Shown one piece after another: positions 10,301 through 19,012 of a stretch of DNA of 64,000 nt. A program made the position numbers and the translations under genes. This DNA comes from Lentisphaerota bacterium. GTDB taxonomy: Bacteria; Verrucomicrobiota; Lentisphaeria; Oligosphaerales; JABHEG01. The first letter of the stretch is position 1. Every line of letters begins with the position of its first letter. Below the pieces are notes generated by a model. It ran no database searches. It was given only the letters and a program-made list of their open reading frames with translations, and had not been told where the DNA came from. The stretch lies in NCBI GenBank assembly GCA_018676675.1, contig JABHEG010000067.1, positions 21,571 to 85,570 on the forward strand. The letters are read 5' to 3'.

Positions 10301-11252
10301 TGTCGGGTGGCGACTGACGGATTTCTCCAGGGACCGCACGAACAAGACGGATTTCGTCGATGCAGGTCTCCTCTCTTCCGGTCGTCCCCAGGCGGAGACG
10401 GACGGTGAAGGCCCGTCGAGGGACGGCGAATTCGGTGCCGAAGGGGGTCCATTCGCCTGTTTCCGCAATGCGCAGATCCCGGGTTGCCATCTCCTGGCCG
10501 TACTCGTCCTGAAAGACCATAGTTGCCTTAAGAGCACCGCCACGTGTCTTCCCGGAGAGCTCCAGGCGCCCCAGGAAAGACATGTCGACATCGTCAGTCT
10601 CCCACTGTCCTCCGGGGCGAATCAGGAAGGCCAGGCTGCCGGCTGATGGCTGTTGGTCGGTCATCGTGGCCGTGCCTCTCGGCCCAGAAGAACGCCAGCC
10701 GATTGGGATGCCGCCGGTAGTGATCTCGCCGCCCCCGTTTGCCAGCATCTGATTGGCTTCGGGAAGCAAAGCGATGAAGTCAATGGTCACGTGGGCTCCC
10801 GCGGCATTCAACGGGTCAAACCGAAGCCTCTCGATAGGCCCCCTCCACTCACCCCGTGAACGGGTCAGATTGAAGCGGTACAGGCGGAAGTCAGAGGTCG
10901 CCTGAAGCGCGTGCGGGAGCTTCCGCTTGTCCGTGAGGCGCCCTCCGGGACCGTGGTAGAAGGTCTCTCCCCGGCCTGCGGTGTCGCAGCGAACACGGGC
11001 CAGCAGAACCGGGTAGTCTTCGGCTATGATACTGAGTTCAGGCGAAAGCAGCTGGGCATCGTATTGCGTGACTCCCTTGAGTCCTTCTGAGGTCACTTCC
11101 GCGTGCTGCCAGTTGGCCGGTTGCCAGCCGGCCAACCCCTTGGCGAAGTTCCAGATGATGACTTCTCCGGCGCCCAGGGGGGCAGTTGCTCTGATCAGAG
11201 CCAGACACGCAAGTGCAGCTGTGCGCTTCCAGCGGTCATTTGGTGCTGCCAT
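7356..11252 (-). CDS. Large exported GH42-like glycoside hydrolase with beta-sandwich modules
   Basis: 1298 aa from the ATG at 11252, chosen because AGGAAGG lies 5 bases upstream and a signal peptide follows directly (residues 1-28). The open frame to 11483 would overlap the divergent gene. Residues about 30-310 contain two beta-sandwich binding modules. Residues about 325-420 form a jelly-roll sugar-binding domain of the type preceding GH2/rhamnosidase barrels. A TIM barrel follows at about 600-950, with GISWEWFHWG as the likely acid/base region and KLFWNQADLRSHW near the second carboxylate. A Rossmann-like C-terminal domain typical of GH42 trimerisation domains runs about 990-1100, then beta sheets. 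Probably a secreted beta-galactosidase-like enzyme; the exact substrate cannot be read. Coupled to the URO-D gene by ATGA. Confidence 0.8.
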   Translation of the reverse strand: MAAPNDRWKRTAALACLALIRATAPLGAGEVIIWNFAKGLAGWQPANWQHAEVTSEGLKGVTQYDAQLLSPELSIIAEDYPVLLARVRCDTAGRGETFYHGPGGRLTDKRKLPHALQATSDFRLYRFNLTRSRGEWRGPIERLRFDPLNAAGAHVTIDFIALLPEANQMLANGGGEITTGGIPIGWRSSGPRGTATMTDQQPSAGSLAFLIRPGGQWETDDVDMSFLGRLELSGKTRGGALKATMVFQDEYGQEMATRDLRIAETGEWTPFGTEFAVPRRAFTVRLRLGTTGREETCIDEIRLVRAVPGEIRQSPPDRPRWDAAWIWHPECLAKDDHRVWFRHEFSVPQRTVREVRLQITVDDAYELRLNGQMLSNTFGQPDGWQTPEILDITDTISLGRNVLEIEAYDGSSAQGLIAELLVTCKDGQEVRSGSSKDWKVGLTRGGPWVPAVELGRPPCQPWGDRAVYTPLGKLPEMVLTLSDTPAHVSLGQWIPLTLRAEARTAVKRPVGVKAVLERDGHTLAEEWAPHQLFEKGAAPGETATISGWRIAVPHGLASGPLLLHVKLVGGTIAGDAPGVAVEIIPEARNSVFPQASVRSRNGVPGIVVDGEWLDPTQHLFIRPDRLQQLNARDTDVEIWSVGLQEIGFYESGFNYSKVDRTLSHYLAQKPDVWLILTFSCDTRYQPWWIQKHPEARCRKENGDDSIGDYHGSRRIVPSYGSGLWRDTYTDALRKLIRHLRQTPFAERIIGFHPCSGISWEWFHWGSQSGELVDYSPVGQEDFRRWLRERYASDRDLQAAWGREDITLATVSVPPETRRRRPVDGIFFSPTAQRDVLDYNAYQHDVVAETILHVGRAVKEETDGHCLFGTYYGYVAHLPETPGFCQASGHFRLRRLLEAPEIDFLVAPVAYAWREVGGTAATMVPAASFRVHGKLFWNQADLRSHWSEQSGHGRPDGVKGSVACMRRELARNLAEGSAIQWYDFSKGWTFGDERLTDEIGRLQAAADARDEAQDWPAEKYLLVVVDEEQMGSFDPFAPPYGLELIYRQREYLVRSGIPWRMVLFSDLMRHPHLLEYGAMVFLNLFSLSDEKLSFLQRSVMRDERSVAFVGPVAMIGPEGVAPSRTSTLLGWSVARSDDAPALNATFKTDLAGPWEQAAGLQLGISRPSAPVVLPVAPDAAHVLATFTGTQSPAVLYEERNDVKLFWSLVPGLKAEALRALAETAGVPVVCSSGDAVYAGNGFIGIHARTAGRKTVQLPYASAVKELLAGRTWATGTETVVIEMQAGDTAILALVEEKVE

Positions 11253-11303
11253 TGGGCCTTCCTCGAGCGATTGTTCAGACACTGTACGCAACCTTAGCGT
11301 CGT

Positions 11304-11322
11304 CGTGTTCAGACTCAACACG
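11304..11322. promoter_or_regulatory. Palindrome in divergent spacer (possible operator)
   Basis: CGTGTT (11304-11309) and AACACG (11317-11322) form a perfect 6-bp inverted repeat with a 7-base gap, halfway between the GH42-like gene and the ferritin-like gene. Position suits a shared operator; no regulator is linked. Confidence 0.25.
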
Positions 11323-11473
11323 CCGGGGCTTGGCGCCCCACGTTTGCTTTCCGGAACGGATGCTCCTATCGTTTGCTGAGGGCCGCCGCCGAAATGTAGA
11401 GTCGTTTTTGCGCCAACCTTAAGCGGGGGGCGACCGGAGATAGCGCCATAGGTGCGCAGAGGGAGCCGGAGAG

Positions 11474-11932
11474 ATGACAGCATTCCTTCAGGGACATGAC
11501 TTGCTGGAACGGGCCCAGGAGACCCATCGTCGGCTCAGTGAGTTTTACGACAGGACCTCGGACGTGGTGACTGGAGCCCGGGAAAAGATGCTGTTGGAGT
11601 ATCTGAGCCGACATGAAGCCCGCTTTGCCAAGAGCCTCAAGGAGTATTGCCGCACGGGCTCGCCGCGGATTCTGCGAACGTGGTTTCAGTTCGCCCCCGA
11701 AGACGCCTTGCAGGGCGTCCTGGCTGCCGTCACCATCGTTCCTGAGCTGACCCTTGACGAACTCGTCCAGATCGCGGTAAGCCTGGATGACTGCCTGGCG
11801 GATTACTACGACCAGGTTGTTGAGAGTGCGATGAGTGAGGAGATTGCGGAGGCGTTCCGCGAACTGCGGGCCGAGGAGCGTCAGGAGAAAGCCGAGCTCC
11901 TCAAGAACGCCGACGACCTGAAGCACATCTGA
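11474..11932 (+). CDS. Small ferritin-like four-helix protein
   Basis: 152 aa with a GGAGAG ribosome site before the ATG. The sequence is almost entirely amphipathic helix: residues 1-30, 38-58, 75-112 and 118-150 make a four-helix bundle. It carries a LLEYLSRHEARF stretch and a late RAEERQEKAEL stretch that could supply carboxylate/histidine metal ligands as in rubrerythrin-like proteins. I recognise similarity to a family of small uncharacterised ferritin-like proteins that begin MTAFLQGHDLLERAQ and occur in deltaproteobacteria. No signal peptide, so cytoplasmic. Diiron binding and oxidative-stress protection are family-level guesses. It stands alone between a divergent and a convergent gene. 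Confidence 0.65.
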   Translation: MTAFLQGHDLLERAQETHRRLSEFYDRTSDVVTGAREKMLLEYLSRHEARFAKSLKEYCRTGSPRILRTWFQFAPEDALQGVLAAVTIVPELTLDELVQIAVSLDDCLADYYDQVVESAMSEEIAEAFRELRAEERQEKAELLKNADDLKHI

Positions 11933-11972
11933 GGCCCGTCGGCCGTTTCGCCCCCCCGCCGAGTCATCGGCT

Positions 11973-14900
11973 TCAGTCAGACAGTTCCACGGCCAGGTGA
12001 GCCGTCTCGCCCCATTTTCCCTCTGTGTCCGCGGCTCTGACGTGGAAGAACCACTGTCCGGGACTGATGTCATGCAGCCTGGCCTGTGTGGCCTCTGTAT
12101 TGATCGTCTGCGAGGGGACCGTTTCCGGATTTTCGTCAAAGACATACGAGTAGCCCCCCAGTAGTTCCTCATCGTAACCATGGACGCGCCACTCGAACGA
12201 GGGAGTCCGGTCACGGGGTGAGTGGATCGTGATGTTGTCCAGTTTGAGTCGAGCCCCTCCGGGGTTCACGTATGCTCCCCGTCCGGTATGGCTTGTCGCC
12301 CACGTGGCCAGTTCACCAGCAGTCAGCTGGCCGCGCGCGCGGTCACCCGGGAAGCGTCCGGTCACGAGCATGTCAAGCAGGTTGATGTTGGTGTGATGCC
12401 ACTGGCCGTCCTGCTTTGCCCGGGGGGTCTTCCCCACTATTCCGTCATGGAAGTAGTTCCCGTGAGCATTCGGGCCCGTCCACTCGACGATGGTCATTGC
12501 TTCATTGACGAGCAGGGACAGGTTCAGGGCACAGCCCGGCTGTTCGAATTTGTAGTCGAAGCTGATGCAGGGCCACGCGTCCACGTCCCACCGCCCACGA
12601 TGAAGGTAGCCTGAGAAGAAGCCATTCGGTGACAGGTTCACGAGTTCTGTGCATCCTCTCCCGGTTGCGCCATCACCTTCCTGCCGCAGGAGCCAGGCTT
12701 CGCGTCGGATTCCCGCCTCCTGATACTCTCGCTCCGGGAAATCAGGAGACTGCTGCCACTCGAATCCCATGCGACAGAGGCGTCGTGATGGTATGTAGCT
12801 GATGAATGGCGCTGGGGGAGGCGTGGTTTGTTCCGCCGCTGCGATCGGGGCAGTTTTCGCCGGGGACGGTCCGCCTTTGAGTATGGGGATATGGACGGGA
12901 GGTGTCCATGTGCCGTCTGCAGTGCAGGCCCGTACATGTAGTGTCCGGCCTCCCATCTTCGGGGTCAAGTCGAGGCGATTGCCGCTGTGGTTCGGTGTCT
13001 TTCCAGGGTCCGTGTCGGGGGCATCATCGATCACAAGGGCCATCGCAGAGGGTGAGTCTCCGCCAACAAGTGAGAAGCGCAGTGTGCCGGGTGCCCCCGA
13101 GGTAACCGCCGGGCTGTGGCGCACGTCGTCGATCCAGTAAGCCCAGTCCTGCCACGTACTCATCCGCTGCGTGTCGGCCAGTGCCAGGCGATCCACCTGG
13201 ACGTTGTCGGTTCGCAGGAAGCGCTTCAGCAGAGAGTGGATGTCGTATTGGGCTTGGTGCCACTGGCCATCAGTGGCGAACGTGTGGTCCCGATGGATAA
13301 CCGGCCAGGATGCGTCGTTCCCGCTAAGCTGGATCTCGAACCACCGACCATTCGCCTCGGCGACAAGGTTCAGCTCGACTCCTTTGGGGACGCGGTAGGC
13401 GAAGCTGAGCCGGGGTAGCCGAGCAGCATCGAAGGGCGTCCGGCTGAGCCAGAAGCCGGCCGGCCCGGCCACGCGCTGGTTGACCAGGCGGAGAGATGCC
13501 TGGCCGGCGAAAGGCTCATGGAAGTCTCGCGCAAGCAGAGCCCCGTCTGGCCCCCCAAGGCTGCCCATCCCGGCGTAGTCGGCTTCAAAGTCGCAGTTGA
13601 GGCGTTTCTTGCCAAGCCAGACCGCCAACGCGGGAGGCGGTTGCTCCTCGCCACCGGGCCCTTCTGATGCTCGCCAATCAACGTTTGCCAAGTCGAACCA
13701 GGCGCCGGTAGCGTTGAGGTCGAGCCCGGCAATCTCGGCAACACGTGCATAGGGGCTCGCGATGCAGACGCGGTCCGCAACAAGGTCTCCATCCGGGAAT
13801 ACTCGTCGCAGGGCGGCAGCCAGGTCGACGCAGAGCGTTGTCCACGCTTCCGGAGTGGCAGGACTGCTATCCAGGGAGATTCGGTGTGGGCGGTAGAGCG
13901 CGGCGTCGGTAAGGTCGACCTCCGCTGTCTGTCCACGAACGGACACGAGGAGGGCCAACGACACGTTCGGCCCCGGTCGGAGATCGAACGCGAGTGTGCC
14001 TTGCTCAGTAAGATCCACGGGAGTCCGAATCAAGTCGTGACAGAATGGGCCACCGGACTCACAGTTCGTGATTCGTGTGTAGAGGGGTGGCTCTCCGTCA
14101 TTGCCGTTCAGAAGCTCGCGGGCCACGCCGTCCTTTGAGCTTGCCGTTCTGCCTCCCCCCACAGGAGCTGCTCCCGGGCTTTCTGCGAACGACATCGTGA
14201 CTCGGGAGATGGCCATGCCGTTCGGGCCCCAGGTCCAGAAGCCGATTCGGTCCCCAATAAGCGGTTCCGTTTCCGGCAGGTCAAACACCTGTTCAAACCC
14301 CGCCCAACTGGCTTGGTCATCATGCTTGGCCACATCGACCCGGATACGTCCGTCGCGTCGTTGGATCCTGACCTGCTGCCAGACTCTGGTCACGTGTCGA
14401 TACCACGGGATCGGATCGTTCCGGAGCTCAGTGTTCACCCGCTTGGCGAATGTTCCGACTTCTTTACCTTGGCGGAAGAGCCGCGTGGGCAGATCATATG
14501 TCCCGAAGAGGAGCATGTAACCGGAGCCAAGGCGTCGCCCATCGGCTGCGAAAGCCACATTGAGGGTCACTGGGTAGCTGAAGTGGATGCGCTGTGGGGT
14601 TCCCTCCATGGGAGCAAAGGAGACCTCCAGGTCAAAATCCCCGGTGAAGCGTCGGAGGTTCCAGAGGACAGCGTTGCTGTGTTCCGTTCCCGGGCTTCCC
14701 GAGCGGCCCCGGCCGCCAAAGAACGACCACTTTGGGACACACGCCCAGCGATGCGTGCCCCGCCAGTCCCCGCTTTGCGCTTCCCACGCGGCGGGCGCCG
14801 CGTCAAACCCGTAGTCGAGGCGGTGGGTCGATTCGAGTCGGGCATCGTCACGCCAGTCCCCTCTCCCCCGGCTTCCTCGCCATGTCCTGCCAACATCGGC

Positions 14901-16436
14901 GCCCACGAATCCATGGGTGATTGGTTCCTGGTCCCTCCAGGTGAGTACCAGGGCGTCATTCACCCAGAACCGGACCTGCCCCTCATCTACATCAGCCGCG
15001 ATCCGGTTCAGCTTCTCTCCGGCGAATACTCCAGATGCGACCTCTTTGCCGTCTCGCTCGAGGGCAACACGGTCCTTGGTCAGGAGCAACCGGTAGCCCC
15101 TGTTCGGGGCAGTGGGGTCACCGAACAGAACAACTTTCACCGGCTTCCCGGGCCAGTGGGTCGGCACGCGCTTGCGTTGTTTCCAGGAAAAGCGGACATC
15201 GTGGAAGAAGCGCGTCCTGAACCAGTGTGTCTGTCCCTCGGGTTGTTCCCAGAAACTTCGCGGGTGGGCCCATTGCATCATGAACTTGTCGCCGGCAAAC
15301 TGCTTGTTGGAGAAGTCAGCCCACATCTGTTCGCATGGGCCGAAAGGAGCCGCAGGGCGCCAGTCGGTGGCGACGATGCCTTGATCCGTTGAGGTTACCG
15401 CCAAGTCATCGAAGTGAGTGCCGGCCGTGCCTGACAGGTACAGCCCCAGTTTCCCTCCGATCAGGGATGCATCCTGCGTGTTAAACAGTTCCGTTCCTCC
15501 CATGAAGACACGCGCATGGGGGCCGAAGGTCGCCGCCGTCAGGCGATACCATTGCCCAGGGACCAAGGTGCATGGTGATTGGGCCAGGACGTGTTCGGGG
15601 ACATTGCGTCGTCGTCGTACGAGCTGAATGTTGCCGCCCCCGACGATCGGCTGTGACCACCTCACCAAGTGGTAGTCGCCGGGGCCAAGGTAGTGAAGGA
15701 CGAGCCCCACGCAGGCCGGCGTTTCCTGGCATTTGATGGAGACACCGAGCTCATAGTCGTCCCAGAACCAGTATGACTGATTTGCGAGAATCATGCCCTC
15801 CCCGCGGGGGGAACTACCCCAAAGCTGGAAAGCGCTCTGGCTGCTACCTGGATTAAGGCTTGTGTTCAGTGCAAATCGCCCGGACAGCGTCTTCCAGAGC
15901 TCATCGCCCTCGTTGGCCCGGGCGAAGTCGTCGTCGAATCTGATCGCCCCGACTCGCTGGACCCGTGGTCTGGCATCCGCAACCAGCCCCTCACCATCGG
16001 TGAATTGACATGTGATCCGGCCGGGGAGCAGGAGATCAGCCGCCCCGACTTCAGATCCGTCAAGGCAGACCGCGAAGCGGCCGGGGCGCTGTTTGAGGAT
16101 CAACTCGTGCCTGCCGGGGGACAAATCAACGCGCTGCTGCCAGAGCGTCTCCTGCTTTTCATTGCTGATGTCGGTCAGGTGCAGGAGACGGGGAGAGATC
16201 TCAAGCTTCGCCTGCTGTTGCTTGTCTTCTCCGCCCCGGAGGGTCAGGGAGGCAGTGCTCCGCGGGGTGGCTTCCTCACTGATTTCCACGCTCAGGCGAA
16301 CGGAGAAGATGGGCGCATCTTCTGCGTGGGCTGGAGCTGCCAGGCCCAGGGAGAAGGCCCAGATGGTCGCGGCTGCCCGGAGTTTGAGGCGGGCATATCC
16401 AGGAAGCGGGGTGTGGGATTTCAGGAGTGTGTTCAC
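11973..16436 (-). CDS. Giant secreted beta-sandwich/lectin-like protein
   Basis: 1487 aa if translation begins at the GTG at 16436, which puts a signal peptide at the N terminus ending AAPAHA near residue 39. The longer frame to 16607 would run into the acetyltransferase gene. There is no clear ribosome site at this GTG, so the start is uncertain. At least four concanavalin A-like modules are visible: near residue 170 (starts FDDDFARANEG), near 370, near 560 and further on. Two related C-terminal modules both contain the pattern DGQWHHTN/DGQWHQAQ and SYVF-type closing strands. The last 80 residues resemble a fibronectin III-like domain. I find no catalytic glycosidase motif. It is most likely a surface or secreted glycan-binding scaffold. 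It follows the acetyltransferase gene by 43 bases on the same strand. Confidence 0.75.
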   Translation of the reverse strand: MNTLLKSHTPLPGYARLKLRAAATIWAFSLGLAAPAHAEDAPIFSVRLSVEISEEATPRSTASLTLRGGEDKQQQAKLEISPRLLHLTDISNEKQETLWQQRVDLSPGRHELILKQRPGRFAVCLDGSEVGAADLLLPGRITCQFTDGEGLVADARPRVQRVGAIRFDDDFARANEGDELWKTLSGRFALNTSLNPGSSQSAFQLWGSSPRGEGMILANQSYWFWDDYELGVSIKCQETPACVGLVLHYLGPGDYHLVRWSQPIVGGGNIQLVRRRRNVPEHVLAQSPCTLVPGQWYRLTAATFGPHARVFMGGTELFNTQDASLIGGKLGLYLSGTAGTHFDDLAVTSTDQGIVATDWRPAAPFGPCEQMWADFSNKQFAGDKFMMQWAHPRSFWEQPEGQTHWFRTRFFHDVRFSWKQRKRVPTHWPGKPVKVVLFGDPTAPNRGYRLLLTKDRVALERDGKEVASGVFAGEKLNRIAADVDEGQVRFWVNDALVLTWRDQEPITHGFVGADVGRTWRGSRGRGDWRDDARLESTHRLDYGFDAAPAAWEAQSGDWRGTHRWACVPKWSFFGGRGRSGSPGTEHSNAVLWNLRRFTGDFDLEVSFAPMEGTPQRIHFSYPVTLNVAFAADGRRLGSGYMLLFGTYDLPTRLFRQGKEVGTFAKRVNTELRNDPIPWYRHVTRVWQQVRIQRRDGRIRVDVAKHDDQASWAGFEQVFDLPETEPLIGDRIGFWTWGPNGMAISRVTMSFAESPGAAPVGGGRTASSKDGVARELLNGNDGEPPLYTRITNCESGGPFCHDLIRTPVDLTEQGTLAFDLRPGPNVSLALLVSVRGQTAEVDLTDAALYRPHRISLDSSPATPEAWTTLCVDLAAALRRVFPDGDLVADRVCIASPYARVAEIAGLDLNATGAWFDLANVDWRASEGPGGEEQPPPALAVWLGKKRLNCDFEADYAGMGSLGGPDGALLARDFHEPFAGQASLRLVNQRVAGPAGFWLSRTPFDAARLPRLSFAYRVPKGVELNLVAEANGRWFEIQLSGNDASWPVIHRDHTFATDGQWHQAQYDIHSLLKRFLRTDNVQVDRLALADTQRMSTWQDWAYWIDDVRHSPAVTSGAPGTLRFSLVGGDSPSAMALVIDDAPDTDPGKTPNHSGNRLDLTPKMGGRTLHVRACTADGTWTPPVHIPILKGGPSPAKTAPIAAAEQTTPPPAPFISYIPSRRLCRMGFEWQQSPDFPEREYQEAGIRREAWLLRQEGDGATGRGCTELVNLSPNGFFSGYLHRGRWDVDAWPCISFDYKFEQPGCALNLSLLVNEAMTIVEWTGPNAHGNYFHDGIVGKTPRAKQDGQWHHTNINLLDMLVTGRFPGDRARGQLTAGELATWATSHTGRGAYVNPGGARLKLDNITIHSPRDRTPSFEWRVHGYDEELLGGYSYVFDENPETVPSQTINTEATQARLHDISPGQWFFHVRAADTEGKWGETAHLAVELSD

Positions 16437-16479
16437 GTCGAGGGGAGCCGTTACGTTGGGGCGCTTTGTGGCCAGGATG

Positions 16480-17685
16480 TCAGAGGAAATCCATGCGACA
16501 TGTGGTCCAAGGCGCAGGTGCGAAGGCTCTCGCCAACAAGGCTGTATCTTCCGGGCATCCCCCATGCAAGGTGATACGCTCCTCGGCCAGAGCCGCAGAG
16601 ATGTCAAGACGTCGCATAAGGAGTCGAGAGAGCATGTGTTCCTTCAGCTCCAGGGTAATGACTCTGTCGGGTGCCTGGGGGCTCTGGAGAACACCATCTC
16701 GTTCGGGAGTCCAGTAGCGAAGTTCGAGTCCTCGTAAGGCTGGGACGGGGTGCAATACACGTCCTGCGGTCGATTCGGGGTCCAGGATGTGGACCATGAT
16801 CGAGCATCCCCCTTTCCCGCGTGATGGCGGGGCTGCCCCGAGAGTGGTGAAGGCGTCGGCCACGAGCGTGCCGTCCTGAGTGTAGGCTGTCAGGCGTTCT
16901 CTTCCTTCCATGGCTGCTCCCACCAGTGCCACGGCAACGTCCGCCTGTCGGCCCTCCGCAGCCAAATCCATCAGGAACGTGCTTCCCGCACGTTCGCCGA
17001 CCACGGCGTATCCAACCGGTCGTCCGCTGCGGGTGGCCACTGCGTAAGAGAAATCACAGCGCATCGCGCGTCGCCAGAGCCCCGTCGAAGCCAACCCGTT
17101 CAGGTACCCGGGGGAGCGAACGGCGTATCCTGCTCTGTCGGCAAAGCAGTCAGCAAAGATAGCGTACCACCGTTCCTCCTGGCGAAGAAAATCGTCCGCC
17201 GACCGCCAGGCAATGTCAAGCTCGGAACGGGGGGCGGCGACCTCCTGAGACGCCAGGGCGATGGGGCGGATGTATGTGGTGTCGTAGAGACCGTTCTTCT
17301 CGTAAAAGTGGTATCCCGCCGACCGTTCGCCACCACGGTAGACCAGTAGCACGTCACCCCGCCCTTCCAGGAATGACTTCGCGCATGTCTGCATCGCCGA
17401 CCCAATGCCCATAGCTCGGGATGCTTCACTCACCCCAACCCGGTGCTCTACCCACGCAACCGTTTCGCCGTCTTGACCGACCTTGTAGTTGCGGCGCTTG
17501 AGAGGGATGGCCCCGATGATGGTACCGTTCTGCTCAGCAACTGGAGCCGTGAAATCGGTCGCTGTCCAGGAGTTCCAATCTTCCACCTCGAACGGTGCTG
17601 ACGTGAACACTCCATTGAGCAGTACGCGGACCTGCTCGGAATCCGTCTCGGGCCGGTATTCGCGGAAGGTTGTCTTCGAATCCAT
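16480..17685 (-). CDS. Eis-family GNAT N-acetyltransferase
   Basis: 401 aa with GGAG upstream of the ATG. The first 150 residues are a GNAT domain with acetyl-CoA-binding motif RAMGIGSAM and the preceding VGVSEASR strand. A second GNAT-like domain and a C-terminal SCP2-like domain follow, with the chain ending in a free carboxylate as in Eis enzymes, where the C terminus takes part in catalysis. Family members acetylate amines, including aminoglycosides in mycobacteria, but substrates in environmental bacteria are unknown. It sits directly upstream of the giant secreted protein, which may be accidental. Cytoplasmic; no membrane segment. Confidence 0.8.
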   Translation of the reverse strand: MDSKTTFREYRPETDSEQVRVLLNGVFTSAPFEVEDWNSWTATDFTAPVAEQNGTIIGAIPLKRRNYKVGQDGETVAWVEHRVGVSEASRAMGIGSAMQTCAKSFLEGRGDVLLVYRGGERSAGYHFYEKNGLYDTTYIRPIALASQEVAAPRSELDIAWRSADDFLRQEERWYAIFADCFADRAGYAVRSPGYLNGLASTGLWRRAMRCDFSYAVATRSGRPVGYAVVGERAGSTFLMDLAAEGRQADVAVALVGAAMEGRERLTAYTQDGTLVADAFTTLGAAPPSRGKGGCSIMVHILDPESTAGRVLHPVPALRGLELRYWTPERDGVLQSPQAPDRVITLELKEHMLSRLLMRRLDISAALAEERITLHGGCPEDTALLARAFAPAPWTTCRMDFL

Positions 17686-17959
17686 CTGAGCTCTCCACAG
17701 GGGGCTGCATCCCCGTTGGCGGTCGGTTCCGCAATATCAGGTGCGTAGGCAGCCGTGTCCACCGAGGTCGAGGGCTTCCTGGAACGGCATAGCCGAGGGG
17801 GGGGGCGGGACGGGGCACTGCGGTGGCTTTGCCGGTCGGCGCGTGAACGCCGAGGCCGCAGTCGTCGTGGGACGATTGCAGGTGGAGGGGGGGGATACTT
17901 CCACTTTCGCCGAGGGCGCACGTCGGGTTTCTGGTCATAACCTGCGAGTTGGCAAGGGG

Positions 17960-17988
17960 TTGAAATCGCCTCGTTCCGGCGTTAAAAT
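17960..17988 (+). promoter_or_regulatory. Sigma-70-like promoter upstream of the 200-aa gene
   Basis: TTGAAA (17960-17965), 17-base spacer, TAAAAT (17983-17988). It is one of the best promoter matches in the window. It lies 112 bases upstream of the ATG at 18101, and this supports that ATG over the longer open frame that begins at 17741 before the promoter. Confidence 0.6.
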
Positions 17989-18100
17989 AGCGCCACTGGT
18001 TCGGGACAGCGTACTAGTGAGGACAGGACTCCCCGGGGCGAACGATGGCGCTCCGGCCGGAACAGTTCAGGTGGTTATCCCCGAGGGACGCGGTAGCATC

Positions 18101-18703
18101 ATGCATTTTACAGTTTCTATTTCGGACTGGCGGGCCTTTTTCCGGCAGTTCAAAAGGGCCATCCCCCAAAAGGGGCATGCGATGGTCAACGTATCTGCCA
18201 AGGAACGGGTCGAGATCTCATCAGGATCGCTCTTCTCTGCCTTCAACGCTGACGTTTCGCGCCCCGGTGATTACACGCTGACGGAGTACGCGATGTACCG
18301 CGTAGACGAGGCGGCTGAGCAGCAGGGGTTAGATTGCGAGCATCTCTGCTTCGCCGTGTCCAACGGCATTCTTCAGCTCAACGGGACGCCGTTGATGGGT
18401 GCTCTGTGGTTCTATTCCGCTTTCGGTCGGGCGAGGAAGATCGTTCGTGAGAGCCAGCTGCCCAAGCCGCAGCAGTCGAAGGAGTCAGTTGCCGCCATCG
18501 CATGTCTTCAGCGAGAGCTTCAGCAGATCGCGGCCGACATCTCTGAGGCGCAGGGCATCCTCGCGTCCTACATGTTTACAGTCGACGAGATGCTCACCCT
18601 CACATTCGGGAAGCTTGGCATCAAGGACATTCGCGGGGCGATGCTGCTTTTCGATGCCTTTGGCCATGCAGCCGGGAGCGACAATCCAGACTCGGCGGCG
18701 TGA
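18101..18703 (+). CDS. Conserved-looking protein of unknown function
   Basis: 200 aa from ATG 18101, which lies downstream of a strong promoter and has GAGGGA 12 bases upstream. I do not recognise the family. Residues 1-110 are mixed alpha/beta and rich in short strands (MHFTVSISDWRAFFRQF, FAVSNGILQLNG). Residues 120-165 form a likely coiled helix (SKESVAAIACLQRELQQI) and the tail is again mixed. No signal peptide, membrane segment or metal motif is visible. It is monocistronic and convergent with the glutaredoxin gene. A cytoplasmic protein is likely; no function is proposed. Confidence 0.55.
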   Translation: MHFTVSISDWRAFFRQFKRAIPQKGHAMVNVSAKERVEISSGSLFSAFNADVSRPGDYTLTEYAMYRVDEAAEQQGLDCEHLCFAVSNGILQLNGTPLMGALWFYSAFGRARKIVRESQLPKPQQSKESVAAIACLQRELQQIAADISEAQGILASYMFTVDEMLTLTFGKLGIKDIRGAMLLFDAFGHAAGSDNPDSAA

Positions 18704-19012
18704 CTGCACTTCCTTCCGCGAAGGCGGTTGACCGCACTCCTGCCCAACGTCGTTCACACCTTTCCCTGGGGGCTCCCTCACGCGCAGCGGGGTGGTCCCT
18801 GACAGTCCTACTGCCCCGCCGTTAGCGTTCACCAGAGCTCAGTAGAACTGTGAAGTGAGACGCCCCACCCAGGTGTCTCTGGCTTGTACGGCGGGTGGCC
18901 CCCAACCGCCATCTTCGCGGCTGCCGCTCCGGGGCCGTGCGGCGTACTACCGGGCTGTGGAAAAGGGCGTTCAATTTGACAGACCCGTGAGCTCAGAGTG
19001 CTGAGCTCTGGT
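18704..19012. other. Intergenic region between convergent genes
   Basis: 309 bases with no convincing reading frame. The only structure I see is the hairpin at 18989-19008 next to the glutaredoxin stop. Confidence 0.5.
18989..19008 (-). terminator. Hairpin after the glutaredoxin gene
   Basis: GAGCTCAG (18989-18996) and CTGAGCTC (19001-19008) make a perfect 8-bp stem with a 4-base loop, 4 bases after the glutaredoxin stop codon. No T-run follows on the minus strand, so it is a weak terminator or an RNA 3'-end stabiliser. Confidence 0.4.

Noticed and set aside
16437..16607. Longer N terminus for the giant secreted protein
   Set aside because: It overlaps the acetyltransferase gene on the same strand and would bury the signal peptide about 90 residues inside the chain.
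17741..18100. N-terminal extension of the 200-aa gene
   Set aside because: The extension would start upstream of a strong promoter and contains low-complexity Gly/Arg sequence.
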